DNA from: Mageeibacillus sp. UBA4314
GTDB lineage: Bacteria; Bacillota; Clostridia; Saccharofermentanales; Saccharofermentanaceae
Length of the DNA stretch: 64,000 bases
Direction: 5' to 3'
Assembly: GCA_002394605.1 (NCBI GenBank)
Contig: DGUI01000029.1
Coordinates: forward strand, 96,310 to 160,309
Shown here piece after piece: positions 1-8,111 of the stretch. A program made the position numbers and the translations under genes. The notes beneath the pieces are model-generated. The model saw only the letters and a program-made list of their open reading frames with translations. It was not told where the DNA came from and made no database searches. Positions within the stretch are counted from its first letter, which is position 1; each line of letters starts with the position of its first letter.

Positions 1-1021
1 ACTTGAGGATCCGATCGGCAGGACGACGCTACATACAACGCTCGATGACGGGCTTGAACTCTACCGCGTTACATGTCCGATCGGCGTTATCGGGGTCATC
101 TTTGAGTCGCGTCCTGATGCGCTCGTACAGATAGCTTCCCTCTGCCTTAAGAGCGGCAACAGTGTATTCCTCAAGGGCGGTTCGGAGGCTCTTAACACGA
201 ATAAGGCACTTGCCGACATCATCTATGAGGCAGGCGTCAAGGCCGGGCTCCCTGAAGGATGGCTCAATCTCCTTACAACGAGAGCAGACGTTAACGAGAT
301 GCTCAAGATGAGCGATTACATCGATCTTATAATCCCCAGAGGATCAAATGAGTTCGTCCAGTACATCATGGCGAACACATCGATTCCCGTATTAGGCCAT
401 GCTGACGGCGTGTGCCACACTTATTTCAACGAGTTCTGTGATCAGGATCTGGCGCTGAAGGTGGCGATCGATGCCAAGACACAGTATGTATCAGTCTGCA
501 ACTGCACGGAGACATTCCTCGTTGACAAGGCATTGGAGTCTTCCTTCCTGCAGCATCTCGTAGTCGCGCTTGCCAAGGCTAATGTCAAGATCTACGGCGA
601 TGACTATATGGCAGGCAGGTTCAACTGCGAGAAAGTAAGTAACTGGCACACGGAATACCTTGATTACAAGGTCTCCATCAAGGTCGTTGACGGTATCGAT
701 GAGGCAATAGAGCACATCAATACTTACGGTTCCGGACATACGGATGCCATTATCACTGAGAATGAGGAACTTGCAGAGAAGTTCATGCAGTCGGTCGATT
801 CCGCAAGTGTCATGGTCAACTGCTCAACAAGGTTTGCAGACGGCTTCAGATACGGGTTCGGTGCGGAAGTCGGCATATCGACATCCAAGATACATGCAAG
901 GGGACCTGTAGGACTCGAAGGCCTCGTATCTTATAAGTACAGGCTTATCGGCCACGGCGACATAGTCGGCGATTATGCGTCAGGGGCAAAGAAATTCAAG
1001 CATATCAAGCGGAAGGTGTAA
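1..1021 (+). CDS. proA: Gamma-glutamyl phosphate reductase, 5'-truncated by window edge
   Basis: Second step of proline synthesis: NADPH-dependent reduction of gamma-glutamyl phosphate to glutamate semialdehyde in the cytoplasm. The reading frame is open from base 2, well before the first in-window ATG (299), so the true start lies outside the window. The upstream part reads DPIGR, LDDGLELYRVTCPIGVIGV and FESRPDA, all typical of ProA. The catalytic cysteine sits in SVCNCTETFLV and the C-terminal signature in STRFADG followed by HARGPVGLEGL. About 340 of the usual ~415 residues are present. rpiB starts two bases after the stop, so the two are probably co-transcribed. Confidence 0.95.
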   Translation, partial: LEDPIGRTTLHTTLDDGLELYRVTCPIGVIGVIFESRPDALVQIASLCLKSGNSVFLKGGSEALNTNKALADIIYEAGVKAGLPEGWLNLLTTRADVNEMLKMSDYIDLIIPRGSNEFVQYIMANTSIPVLGHADGVCHTYFNEFCDQDLALKVAIDAKTQYVSVCNCTETFLVDKALESSFLQHLVVALAKANVKIYGDDYMAGRFNCEKVSNWHTEYLDYKVSIKVVDGIDEAIEHINTYGSGHTDAIITENEELAEKFMQSVDSASVMVNCSTRFADGFRYGFGAEVGISTSKIHARGPVGLEGLVSYKYRLIGHGDIVGDYASGAKKFKHIKRKV

Positions 1022-1023
1022 TT

Positions 1024-1476
1024 ATGAGAGTCACAGTAGCATCCGATCATGCAGGTTATGATCTGAAGAAGAAAGTAGTGGAGCACCTTCTGGCGAAGGG
1101 TTTTGAGGTCGAGGAAGCAGGCGCCCTGTCTGCTGATGTGCCCTATGATTACGTTGAAGCCGGAATCAAGGTCGCAGAAGACGTGGCAAGCGGCAAGTCT
1201 GACAGGGGAATCGCGATCTGCGGAACTGGCATCGGGATCGCCGTTGTCGTAAACAAGCACAAGGGTATCAGGTGCGGAACCTGCACGAATGAGTACATGG
1301 CAAGGATGAGCAGATGCCATAACGACGCCAATGTGATAGCGTTAGGCGCCAGAGTCATAGGTTATCAGGTGGCTTTGGGGATCGTGGATGCCTTTTTCGA
1401 AGAGGAATTTGCAGGCGACCGTCATGCCGTCAGGGTTAACGAGATCAAGGCTTTGGAGGAAAAGTATTTCAAATAA
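1024..1476 (+). CDS. rpiB: RpiB/LacAB-family sugar-phosphate isomerase (ribose-5-phosphate isomerase B)
   Basis: A 150-residue cytoplasmic isomerase that interconverts ribose-5-phosphate and ribulose-5-phosphate in the pentose phosphate pathway. Family marks are SDHAGYDLKK at the N-terminus, the ICGTGIGIAVVVNK loop with the catalytic cysteine, and HNDANVIALGARVIG near the C-terminus. Length is normal for the family. The ribosome site GGAAGGTG lies inside the end of proA, which suggests coupled expression. Related family members act on galactose-6-phosphate or allose-6-phosphate, but those usually come as sugar-specific operons, which is not the case here. Confidence 0.92.
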   Translation: MRVTVASDHAGYDLKKKVVEHLLAKGFEVEEAGALSADVPYDYVEAGIKVAEDVASGKSDRGIAICGTGIGIAVVVNKHKGIRCGTCTNEYMARMSRCHNDANVIALGARVIGYQVALGIVDAFFEEEFAGDRHAVRVNEIKALEEKYFK

Positions 1477-1573
1477 GCGGCGATCTTATACATTTTGGGC
1501 ATTTTGTATATCCCAAACTTCCGAAATAGCGGTAAAATATTCGGGAATAAGATAATAGGAGTTCTTTAACACG

Positions 1574-2422
1574 ATGCAGCTTGCAGTGGCATTTGATTCT
1601 TGGCTTGAGCGGTTCTGGAGTGCGTTCGTTGATAAGCTTATCGAGGAGATCAAGATAGGTGATATCGGCGAACACATTAATGAAGGGATACTCCAGTGGA
1701 AGAAGTATTTCAATATCGGCGGCCATGAGTTCGTTATCACGGACGCGATCATCGTAATGGTGATAGCGACCATCATCATGATCGTCCTGTTCAAGTTCCT
1801 TACAGGCAAGGAGTCGGTAAGGCCTAACAAGAAGCAGACGATGATGTGGTTCCTCTATGATCTTCTCATCAGCACGGCGATGGGGTTCGGCATGAACCGC
1901 AAGGAAGCTGAGAAGGTAGCTCCCATGGTAGGTACTATCGCCATCATAATCGGCGGATGCAACGTGATATCCACGTTTAAGATCTCTCCGCCTGCGAAGA
2001 ATATCGCATTTCCTGTAGCAATGGCGCTGTTTGCCATCGTCTATGTCATCTATATCTCGATACGTTTTGTCGGAGTCAAGGGGTTCTGGGCATCGCTCAC
2101 ATCGCCCATGAAGGCTCTGCTGCCGTTCAAGGTGCTTGATTTCTTCATCAAGCCCGTATCGTTGTCGCTCCGACTCTTCGGTAACGTTTTCGGAGCGTTC
2201 GTATTCATGGAATTCCTCTATATCGTCATCCCGATAGTCGTTCCGGGCGTCTTCGGACTGTGGTTCGATATCATCGACGGTATGCTCCAGGCGGTCGTAT
2301 TCTCATATCTTACGATGTCCTATATCGGTGAGATCGTTGAAGTAGGTCATGAGGCGGCTGAAGAGGGGAAGAAGAAGGAAGAAGCTAAGAAAGTGATCGA
2401 TGATTCCGCAGTTGCAGCGTAA
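1574..2422 (+). CDS. atpB: ATP synthase Fo subunit a
   Basis: Membrane stator subunit that forms the two ion half-channels beside the c-ring. The 282 residues contain five to six hydrophobic segments and the essential arginine in SLSLRLFGN, followed by a conserved late helix ending in EIVEVGHEA. A lysine/glutamate-rich tail is cytoplasmic. An AGGAG about a dozen bases upstream serves as ribosome site. It is the first gene of the operon a-c-b-(delta)alpha-gamma-beta-epsilon; no atpI-like gene precedes it in the 97-bp gap after rpiB. That gap contains a weak TTTGGG/CCCAAA dyad (1494-1517) whose role is unclear. Confidence 0.95.
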   Translation: MQLAVAFDSWLERFWSAFVDKLIEEIKIGDIGEHINEGILQWKKYFNIGGHEFVITDAIIVMVIATIIMIVLFKFLTGKESVRPNKKQTMMWFLYDLLISTAMGFGMNRKEAEKVAPMVGTIAIIIGGCNVISTFKISPPAKNIAFPVAMALFAIVYVIYISIRFVGVKGFWASLTSPMKALLPFKVLDFFIKPVSLSLRLFGNVFGAFVFMEFLYIVIPIVVPGVFGLWFDIIDGMLQAVVFSYLTMSYIGEIVEVGHEAAEEGKKKEEAKKVIDDSAVAA

Positions 2423-2448
2423 GTGCGGTCTATAAGGAGGTTTTGATT

Positions 2449-2727
2449 ATGAGTCAGTTGTTAGTATCAGTTTTACCTGCTGTTGCAGCTTTGGCAGTAG
2501 AGTCCAAGGGTATGGCGGCACTTGCTGCAGGTCTTGCGATCGGTATTGGTGCATGTGGTTCAGGTCTTGGCATGGGTATTGCTGCAGGTAAGGCTCTTGA
2601 GGCAGGTGCAAGACAGCCCGAGATCTTCGGTAAACTGCAGACATTGCTCCTCACGGCAATAGTATTCATCGAGTCTGTTGCGATCTACTCACTCGTCGTG
2701 GCACTGTTGCTCATCTTCACATTCTAA
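2449..2727 (+). CDS. atpE: ATP synthase Fo subunit c
   Basis: Ring-forming proteolipid with two membrane helices. The start is ATG 2449, eight bases after AAGGAGG (2434-2440); an in-frame TTG at 2443 lies only two bases from that site and is rejected. Helix 1 has the glycine-rich GSGLGMG run, the loop has the canonical ARQPE, and helix 2 has the ion-binding glutamate in FIESVAIYSL. Na+-specific rings usually carry Gln at the helix-1 position where this protein has Met, although the Glu-Ser pair of helix 2 is present. I therefore lean to proton coupling, without certainty. Confidence 0.93.
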   Translation: MSQLLVSVLPAVAALAVESKGMAALAAGLAIGIGACGSGLGMGIAAGKALEAGARQPEIFGKLQTLLLTAIVFIESVAIYSLVVALLLIFTF

Positions 2728-2747
2728 GGGGAGTTCAAAGTATTATT

Positions 2748-3314
2748 ATGATCGATAATGATGTATTAAGAGTTGTACTCGATACGGAATCATCTATCCT
2801 GTCGCCTGATCAGATGGCAGGATATCTTGTTACCGGCATTTGTGTCATCATCAATGTTGTCGTCGCATATCTCATCCTCAAGAGATTTGTATTCAAGAGG
2901 CTTGCCAACATGATCGGCAAGAGGCAGGAGAGCCTCAACAACGAGCTTGATGAAGCCGTACACAAGAACGAAGAGGCAACCGGCAATCTCGAAGACAGCA
3001 AGAAGCAGATCGAAGAAGCCAGGATCAAGGCTTCAGGCATCATCGAAGAGGCCAGGGAGAATGCCGAGAAGCAGGCTGACGGGATCGTCAAGAAGGCAAG
3101 GGAAGATGCTGCCGAGATCCTTGCAAGAGCAGAAGAAGATGCTGCAAGGATGAAGAGGGCAGCCGTTGACGAACTCAAGGATGATATCGCTGACCTCGCA
3201 GTCCAGGTTGCAGAGAGAGTATTGGGAGACGCGGTCCCCAAGAACACGCTCTGTGCTTCGGCAAAGAAGTATACAGATGAGATCACCGGATCAGAGGTGA
3301 AGGTAAATGAGTAA
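2748..3314 (+). CDS. atpF: ATP synthase Fo subunit b
   Basis: Peripheral stalk subunit of 188 residues. One membrane helix (about residues 25-47, GYLVTGICVIINVVVAYLI) is followed by a long charged Ala/Glu/Lys coiled coil, as in all b subunits. The C-terminal part (VQVAERVLGDAVPKN) keeps the motif that normally contacts delta. The stop codon overlaps the start of the next gene by 8 bp, indicating translational coupling. No gene for a free-standing delta subunit follows, which is where it normally sits; see the alpha subunit entry. Confidence 0.93.
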   Translation: MIDNDVLRVVLDTESSILSPDQMAGYLVTGICVIINVVVAYLILKRFVFKRLANMIGKRQESLNNELDEAVHKNEEATGNLEDSKKQIEEARIKASGIIEEARENAEKQADGIVKKAREDAAEILARAEEDAARMKRAAVDELKDDIADLAVQVAERVLGDAVPKNTLCASAKKYTDEITGSEVKVNE

Positions 3315-5220
3315 GGTTCCTCCTCAGAAGGACATCAAGAAGAATAAAGGTCCTGCCATGCGTATCGAGAGCGCAGGTGACATCCCTGAAGAACAGATCA
3401 GGGAGATCGCCGAGACTTTCGCTGAGAAGAATGCTATCGCGGCATACAGGCTCAATATAACAATAAACCCCGATCTGATCGGAGGTTTTGTCATCTATTT
3501 CCTCGGAATGCGTTACGACTATACGATCAGGGGACAGCTTGGAAGGATCAATTCCTTCATGAAGGCTCATGCTGATTCCGACGGCGTTGTGGATGACAAG
3601 TCGTTCAAGGAGACTGTAACATCGACCCTAAAGGAAGCCCTCAACCAGTTCCCTGAGACATCCGCCGTAAGTCTTGACAGTGCGGAACTCTGGAACCTTG
3701 ATGATGAGCAGTTCAGGAACAGGGTCGAAGCAGCCTTCGATTCACTTACGACTCTTGACGAGGTCGGTTCCGTAATTTCAGTAAGTGACGGCGTTGCAAC
3801 GGTAACGGGTCTTGAGCACTGCATGCTCGATGAGCTCGTTATGTTCAATTCCGGCGCGCTGGGCATCGCCATGAACCTTGAGAGGAAGAATGTCGGTGTC
3901 ATCATACTTACGGATGAAGATACCGTTGTCGAAGGCATGCTCTGCAAGCGTACGGCCGAGACGTTCTCGGTTCCCGTCGGCAACAGCCTTTTAGGCCGTG
4001 TTGTGGATCCTCTCGGAAGAGCGGTCGACGGCGGTGGCAACATAAGATATTCAGAAGTAAGACCTGTCGAGAGCGCTGCTCCTTCGATCGTCCAGAGAGC
4101 TCCTGTTAACAAGCCTCTGGCAACGGGCATCACGGCGATCGATGCACTGACTCCGATCGGAAGGGGCCAGAGAGAGCTTATCATCGGTGACAGACAGACA
4201 GGCAAGACTTCCATTGCGATCGATACGATCATAAACCAGGCTGATGAAGATGTCATCTGCGTCTATGTAGCCATCGGACAGAAGATGAGCAATATCGTAT
4301 CTACCGTTAATACTCTCGAGAAGCACGGTGCCATGGCTTACACGGTAGTCGTTGCTTCATCCGCATCGCAGTCTGCGGCAATGCAGTACATCGCTCCATT
4401 CTCGGGATGCGCGATCGCGGAGAAATTCATGTACGACTACGGTAAGGATGTCCTTATCGTTTACGATGACTTAAGTAAGCATGCACAGGCATACAGAGCG
4501 ATCTCACTGCTCCTTAGAAGACCTCCGGGAAGAGAAGCTTACCCGGGTGACGTTTTCTATCTGCATTCGAGACTTCTCGAGCGTGCAGCAAAGCTGAATG
4601 ACAAGCTTGGCGGAGGTTCCATCACGGCTCTGCCCATCGTCGAGACTTTGGGAGACGATATCTCCGCTTATATCCCGACGAACGTAATATCCATCACGGA
4701 TGGTCAGATCTACCTGGCTCCGGAGCTCTTCTTCTCCGGCCAAAGACCTGCTATCAATGCCGGTCTGTCCGTATCGCGTGTAGGCGGTGCAGCCCAGACC
4801 AAAGCCACGAAGAAAGTTGCAGGTCCTTTGAGGATATCGCTCGCGCAGGCACGTGAGATGGCTTCATTTGCCCAGTTCGGATCCGACCTGGATGAGAATA
4901 CGCAGCTCCAGCTCAAGCGAGGCATCGTTCTCAATGAAGTCCTTAAGCAGGACAGGTTTGCTCCGTGGTCGATGGCTGAGCAGGTTACGATCCTGTATAT
5001 CGCAACATCTGATAAGATGATCTTCCTCGCACATGAGGATATCAGGGAGTTCTATACAGGATTCATCAACACCATCAATGTGACCAGGCCTGAGATCTGT
5101 GAGAAGATCACGAGGACATGCGTTTTTGACGATGAGACGAAGGCTGCGATAGACGCCGCTTTCGAGGCGTATAAGGATACCTATATCGCAGAGCATATAG
5201 AATATCTCGAAGAGGAATGA
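3307..5220 (+). CDS. atpA: ATP synthase F1 alpha subunit with an N-terminal delta-subunit C-terminal domain fused to it
   Basis: 637 residues against about 505-515 for normal alpha. Residues ~18-88 are not alpha: PEEQIREIAETFAEK, then NPDLIGGFVI (54-63) and YTIRGQLGRI (72-81), which match the C-terminal domain of delta/OSCP (E. coli delta has [23 protein letters not shown] in the same place). Canonical alpha begins near residue 125; GSVISVSDGVA is at 154-164, the nucleotide loop GDRQTGKT at 294-301, and SRVGGAAQ and LLRRPPGREA are intact. The six-helix N-terminal domain of delta, which normally docks on the tip of alpha, is absent. By inference the covalent link replaces that docking and lets this domain bind subunit b. 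It overlaps atpF by 8 bp with an AGAGGTGAAGG ribosome site. The alpha assignment is certain; the delta-domain assignment is strong by motif. Confidence 0.93.
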   Translation: MSKVPPQKDIKKNKGPAMRIESAGDIPEEQIREIAETFAEKNAIAAYRLNITINPDLIGGFVIYFLGMRYDYTIRGQLGRINSFMKAHADSDGVVDDKSFKETVTSTLKEALNQFPETSAVSLDSAELWNLDDEQFRNRVEAAFDSLTTLDEVGSVISVSDGVATVTGLEHCMLDELVMFNSGALGIAMNLERKNVGVIILTDEDTVVEGMLCKRTAETFSVPVGNSLLGRVVDPLGRAVDGGGNIRYSEVRPVESAAPSIVQRAPVNKPLATGITAIDALTPIGRGQRELIIGDRQTGKTSIAIDTIINQADEDVICVYVAIGQKMSNIVSTVNTLEKHGAMAYTVVVASSASQSAAMQYIAPFSGCAIAEKFMYDYGKDVLIVYDDLSKHAQAYRAISLLLRRPPGREAYPGDVFYLHSRLLERAAKLNDKLGGGSITALPIVETLGDDISAYIPTNVISITDGQIYLAPELFFSGQRPAINAGLSVSRVGGAAQTKATKKVAGPLRISLAQAREMASFAQFGSDLDENTQLQLKRGIVLNEVLKQDRFAPWSMAEQVTILYIATSDKMIFLAHEDIREFYTGFINTINVTRPEICEKITRTCVFDDETKAAIDAAFEAYKDTYIAEHIEYLEEE

Positions 5221-5221
5221 C

Positions 5222-6160
5222 ATGGATAATCTCAATGCCATCAAGAAGAGGATCAAGAGTGTTAATGACATCAGTCAGATGACATCTGCGATGCAGCTCG
5301 TAAGCTCGGCCAAGATGAGAAGATCCGTTCAGCTCAAGCAGTCGATGTATCCTTTCTGGGCAAGATGTGCGGAGAGCATGCAGGAGATCCGCCAGAGTGC
5401 CGGAGTCATCAATAACCCGTTCTATGAGTTGAAGCAGAAGACGGAAGGCGAGACATGGAAGATCGGGTATTTCGTTTTGAGCGGTGAGCAGGGGCTTGCA
5501 GGCGCTTATAACAACAACATGGTCAAGATGGCAGAAGAACATGTTCACCAGAAGATACTCGAGAACGTTAAGAAGAACATCAGTACAGAGTATAAGCTCT
5601 ATGTACTCGGACGGCCTGCGCGTGAGAAGCTCATCCATAACGGCTATAACGTGGACAGGGATTTCTCGTTCCCGATCGCGGAACCCACGTTCTACCAGGC
5701 GAGGAACCTCAGCGTTATGATCAAGCAGCGTTTCCTCAATCATGAGTTCGATCTGGTATATCTTCTTTATACAAGGAACAAGCCCGGCAAGGGAATAGTT
5801 CCGGTAGCTGTCAGGATCCTTCCCGTTGATATCAAGACAGCGAACAATATCGTTGCCGAAGGCGTGGATGTCAGGGAGAAGAATACGGGAGACGATGACC
5901 CAATCGAGTATTTCCCTGATGCCGGAGCCGTTTTTGATTATCTTATCGATACTTACCTTAATGCCGTTTTGTACGGTGCTATGGTGGATGCTTATCAGAG
6001 TGAGCAGATGGCAAGGCTTACGGCCATGCAGAATGCGACTGATAATGCAGAAGACATGATGAAGAAGCTTAGACTTATGAACAACCGTGCCCGCCAGGCG
6101 AAGATAACGACGGAACTTACCGAGATCGTTAACGGAGCCGAGCAGGTAAAAGAGATTTAA
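5222..6160 (+). CDS. atpG: ATP synthase F1 gamma subunit
   Basis: Central rotor shaft of F1. The 312 residues start with NLNAIKKRIKSVNDISQMTSAM and end with KITTELTEIVNGA, the two terminal helices that form the coiled-coil shaft. The globular part has GEQGLAGAYNNN where most gamma subunits have GLCGGFN. It is about 25 residues longer than usual, with the extra length in the middle domain. The start follows the alpha stop by one base, so translation is likely coupled. Confidence 0.95.
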   Translation: MDNLNAIKKRIKSVNDISQMTSAMQLVSSAKMRRSVQLKQSMYPFWARCAESMQEIRQSAGVINNPFYELKQKTEGETWKIGYFVLSGEQGLAGAYNNNMVKMAEEHVHQKILENVKKNISTEYKLYVLGRPAREKLIHNGYNVDRDFSFPIAEPTFYQARNLSVMIKQRFLNHEFDLVYLLYTRNKPGKGIVPVAVRILPVDIKTANNIVAEGVDVREKNTGDDDPIEYFPDAGAVFDYLIDTYLNAVLYGAMVDAYQSEQMARLTAMQNATDNAEDMMKKLRLMNNRARQAKITTELTEIVNGAEQVKEI

Positions 6161-6181
6161 TTGTAAAGGAAGTGCAAGACT

Positions 6182-7609
6182 ATGGCAGTCGGAAGAGTAG
6201 TTCAGATAGTAGGACCGGTCATTGACTGTGAATTTGAGAAGGGTGATATCCCCAAGATCAACGATGCCGTTAAGATCGTTCCCGATCCGGCGATGATCAG
6301 TGAGGACGGCAGCATAATCGAAGGCTCGCCTGTAGTTGTTGCTGAAGTTCTGCAGCAGCGCGGCGGCGGTGTTGTAAGATGCGTCTCCTTCAATGCTACG
6401 GAAGGACTTATGAGAGGCATTCCTGCAGTCTCTACCGGTTCTTCGGTCAAGGTTCCGGTCGGTGACCGCATCGCAGGAAGACTGTTCGATGCACTCGGTA
6501 ATCCGATAGATGATCTCGGACCTTTGCAGGCTGATGATTACTGGCCCATCCACCGTAAGTCACCTTCATATGTCGAGCAGTATCCTGCCGAGTCCATGCT
6601 CGAGACCGGAATCAAGGTAATAGACCTTCTCGTTCCCTTCAGCAGGGGCGGTAAGATCGGTCTGTTCGGAGGCGCCGGCGTAGGCAAGACTGTCCTTATC
6701 CTCGAGCTCATCCGTAACATCGCATCCGAGCACGGCGGTTATTCTGTATTCACCGGTGTAGGTGAGAGGAGCCGTGAAGGCAACGACCTTTGGAATGAGA
6801 TGAAGGAATCAGGAGTCCTTGACAAGACCATCATGGTCTTCGGCCAGATGAATGAGACGTCCGGTGCGAGGATGAGAGTTCCGCTGTCAGGTCTTACGAT
6901 GGCTGAATATCTGCGTGACATGAAGAAGAAGGATGTTCTGCTCTTCATCGATAATATCTACAGATTCGTACAGGCCGGTTCGGAGGTATCGGCTCTTCTC
7001 GGACGTATCCCTTCAGCCGTCGGTTATCAGCCGACACTTGCTAACGAAGTCGGTGAACTTCAAGAGAGGATCACGTCAACAAGGTCAGGTTCCATCACAT
7101 CGATCCAGGCAGTATACGTTCCTGCGGACGATATTACTGACCCTGCTCCTGCCACGACATTTGCCCACCTCGATGCAAACATCGTTTTGTCCAGATCCGT
7201 CGTAGAGCTCGGTATCTATCCTGCAGTTGATCCCCTCGAGTCATATTCGAGGATCTTAACGGAGAGCGTCGTCGGTCCCCAGCACTATACCGTTGCACGT
7301 AAGGTTCAGGAGATGCTGCAGAGATATAAGGAACTTCAGGATATCATCGCCATCCTCGGTATGGAAGAACTCTCGGAGAGCGACAGGGTAACTGTTGCAA
7401 GAGCCCGTAAGGTTCAGAGATATCTGTCCCAGCCATTCTTCGTTACGGCTGAGTCGACAGGTTTTGAACCCAGATATGTTCCTGTATCAGAGACGATCAA
7501 GGCGTTCGGTGAACTCATATCAGGTTCGCTGGATCACATCCCGGAGCAGTGCTTCTTTATGAAGGGCGGCCTTGATGATGTGATCAAGGCATATAAGGAA
7601 ACAACATAA
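6182..7609 (+). CDS. atpD: ATP synthase F1 beta subunit
   Basis: Catalytic subunit, 475 residues. The P-loop GGAGVGKT is at 163-170, the catalytic glutamate lies in GERSREGND, and the Walker B segment is LLFIDNIYRF. The adenine-binding and C-terminal parts are normal, including PADDITDPAPATTFAHLDA and the DELSEED-loop equivalent GMEELSESD. One nearly invariant stretch is changed: FGQMNETSGARMRV replaces the usual MNEPPGAR. The gene has its own ribosome site (AAAGGAAG) after a 21-bp gap. Confidence 0.96.
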   Translation: MAVGRVVQIVGPVIDCEFEKGDIPKINDAVKIVPDPAMISEDGSIIEGSPVVVAEVLQQRGGGVVRCVSFNATEGLMRGIPAVSTGSSVKVPVGDRIAGRLFDALGNPIDDLGPLQADDYWPIHRKSPSYVEQYPAESMLETGIKVIDLLVPFSRGGKIGLFGGAGVGKTVLILELIRNIASEHGGYSVFTGVGERSREGNDLWNEMKESGVLDKTIMVFGQMNETSGARMRVPLSGLTMAEYLRDMKKKDVLLFIDNIYRFVQAGSEVSALLGRIPSAVGYQPTLANEVGELQERITSTRSGSITSIQAVYVPADDITDPAPATTFAHLDANIVLSRSVVELGIYPAVDPLESYSRILTESVVGPQHYTVARKVQEMLQRYKELQDIIAILGMEELSESDRVTVARARKVQRYLSQPFFVTAESTGFEPRYVPVSETIKAFGELISGSLDHIPEQCFFMKGGLDDVIKAYKETT

Positions 7610-7619
7610 GAGATCTGCC

Positions 7620-8111
7620 ATGGCTGAGTCGAACAGTAACAAGATACGTCTCGTAGTAGTAACGCCATATAAGACATTCTACGATGATATGGTCGATATA
7701 ATCACCGTCACTTCGTCTGATGGCGAGTTCGGTGTGATGTTCGGACATTCGCCTCTTGTTGCTGCCTTAAAACCCGGTGTATGCAGGATCCATAATGACG
7801 GGAAGATCACGATGTTCTCCTGTTCCGAGGGATATGCGGAGATCACACGTGAACGCGTTCTCATAATCTGCAACTCTGCCGAGTGGCCTGAAGACATAGT
7901 CATAAGCCGTATAGTCAATGCATATATCGATGCATCCGGCAAGATCAAAGAAGAGATGCGCCTTAAGAAGGAGCAGGGCATAGAGATGACATCAGATTCC
8001 ATCAATATGCTCGCCAGATCCAAGGCACGCATGCACCTCATCGAACTCATGGGAAATGATTCCCAGAAGGAACGCCTTGCCCAGCTCAGGGAAGAGCACG
8101 GCATCAGTTAA
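7620..8111 (+). CDS. atpC: ATP synthase F1 epsilon subunit
   Basis: Epsilon subunit of the rotor, 163 residues, last gene of the operon. The N-terminal beta-sandwich carries SSDGEFGVMFGHSPLVAALKPG, which aligns with the family motif around GExGIlpgHaplv. The C-terminal helical hairpin (SGKIKEEMRLKK onward) is somewhat longer than in E. coli. The stop overlaps the stop region of the convergent FHA gene by 4 bp, and no clear hairpin terminator is visible between them. Confidence 0.92.
   Translation: MAESNSNKIRLVVVTPYKTFYDDMVDIITVTSSDGEFGVMFGHSPLVAALKPGVCRIHNDGKITMFSCSEGYAEITRERVLIICNSAEWPEDIVISRIVNAYIDASGKIKEEMRLKKEQGIEMTSDSINMLARSKARMHLIELMGNDSQKERLAQLREEHGIS

Noticed and set aside
973..1358. 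Minus-strand open frames opposite proA and rpiB
   Set aside because: They are antisense to well-conserved genes, have no ribosome sites and show no recognisable protein motif.
1494..1517. Terminator between rpiB and atpB (TTTGGG/CCCAAA)
   Set aside because: Six-base stem, 12-base loop and no T run; too weak to call.
2443..2448. TTG start for subunit c two codons upstream of ATG 2449
   Set aside because: Only two bases from AAGGAGG; ATG 2449 has ideal spacing.
2449..2727. Na+-coupled c-ring
   Set aside because: Glu-Ser is present in helix 2, but the helix-1 Gln typical of Na+ rings aligns with Met, so I do not assign Na+ specificity.
5108..6553. A 481-codon minus-strand open frame opposite atpG and atpD
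   Set aside because: Long only because of codon bias in the conserved sense genes; no motif and no ribosome site.
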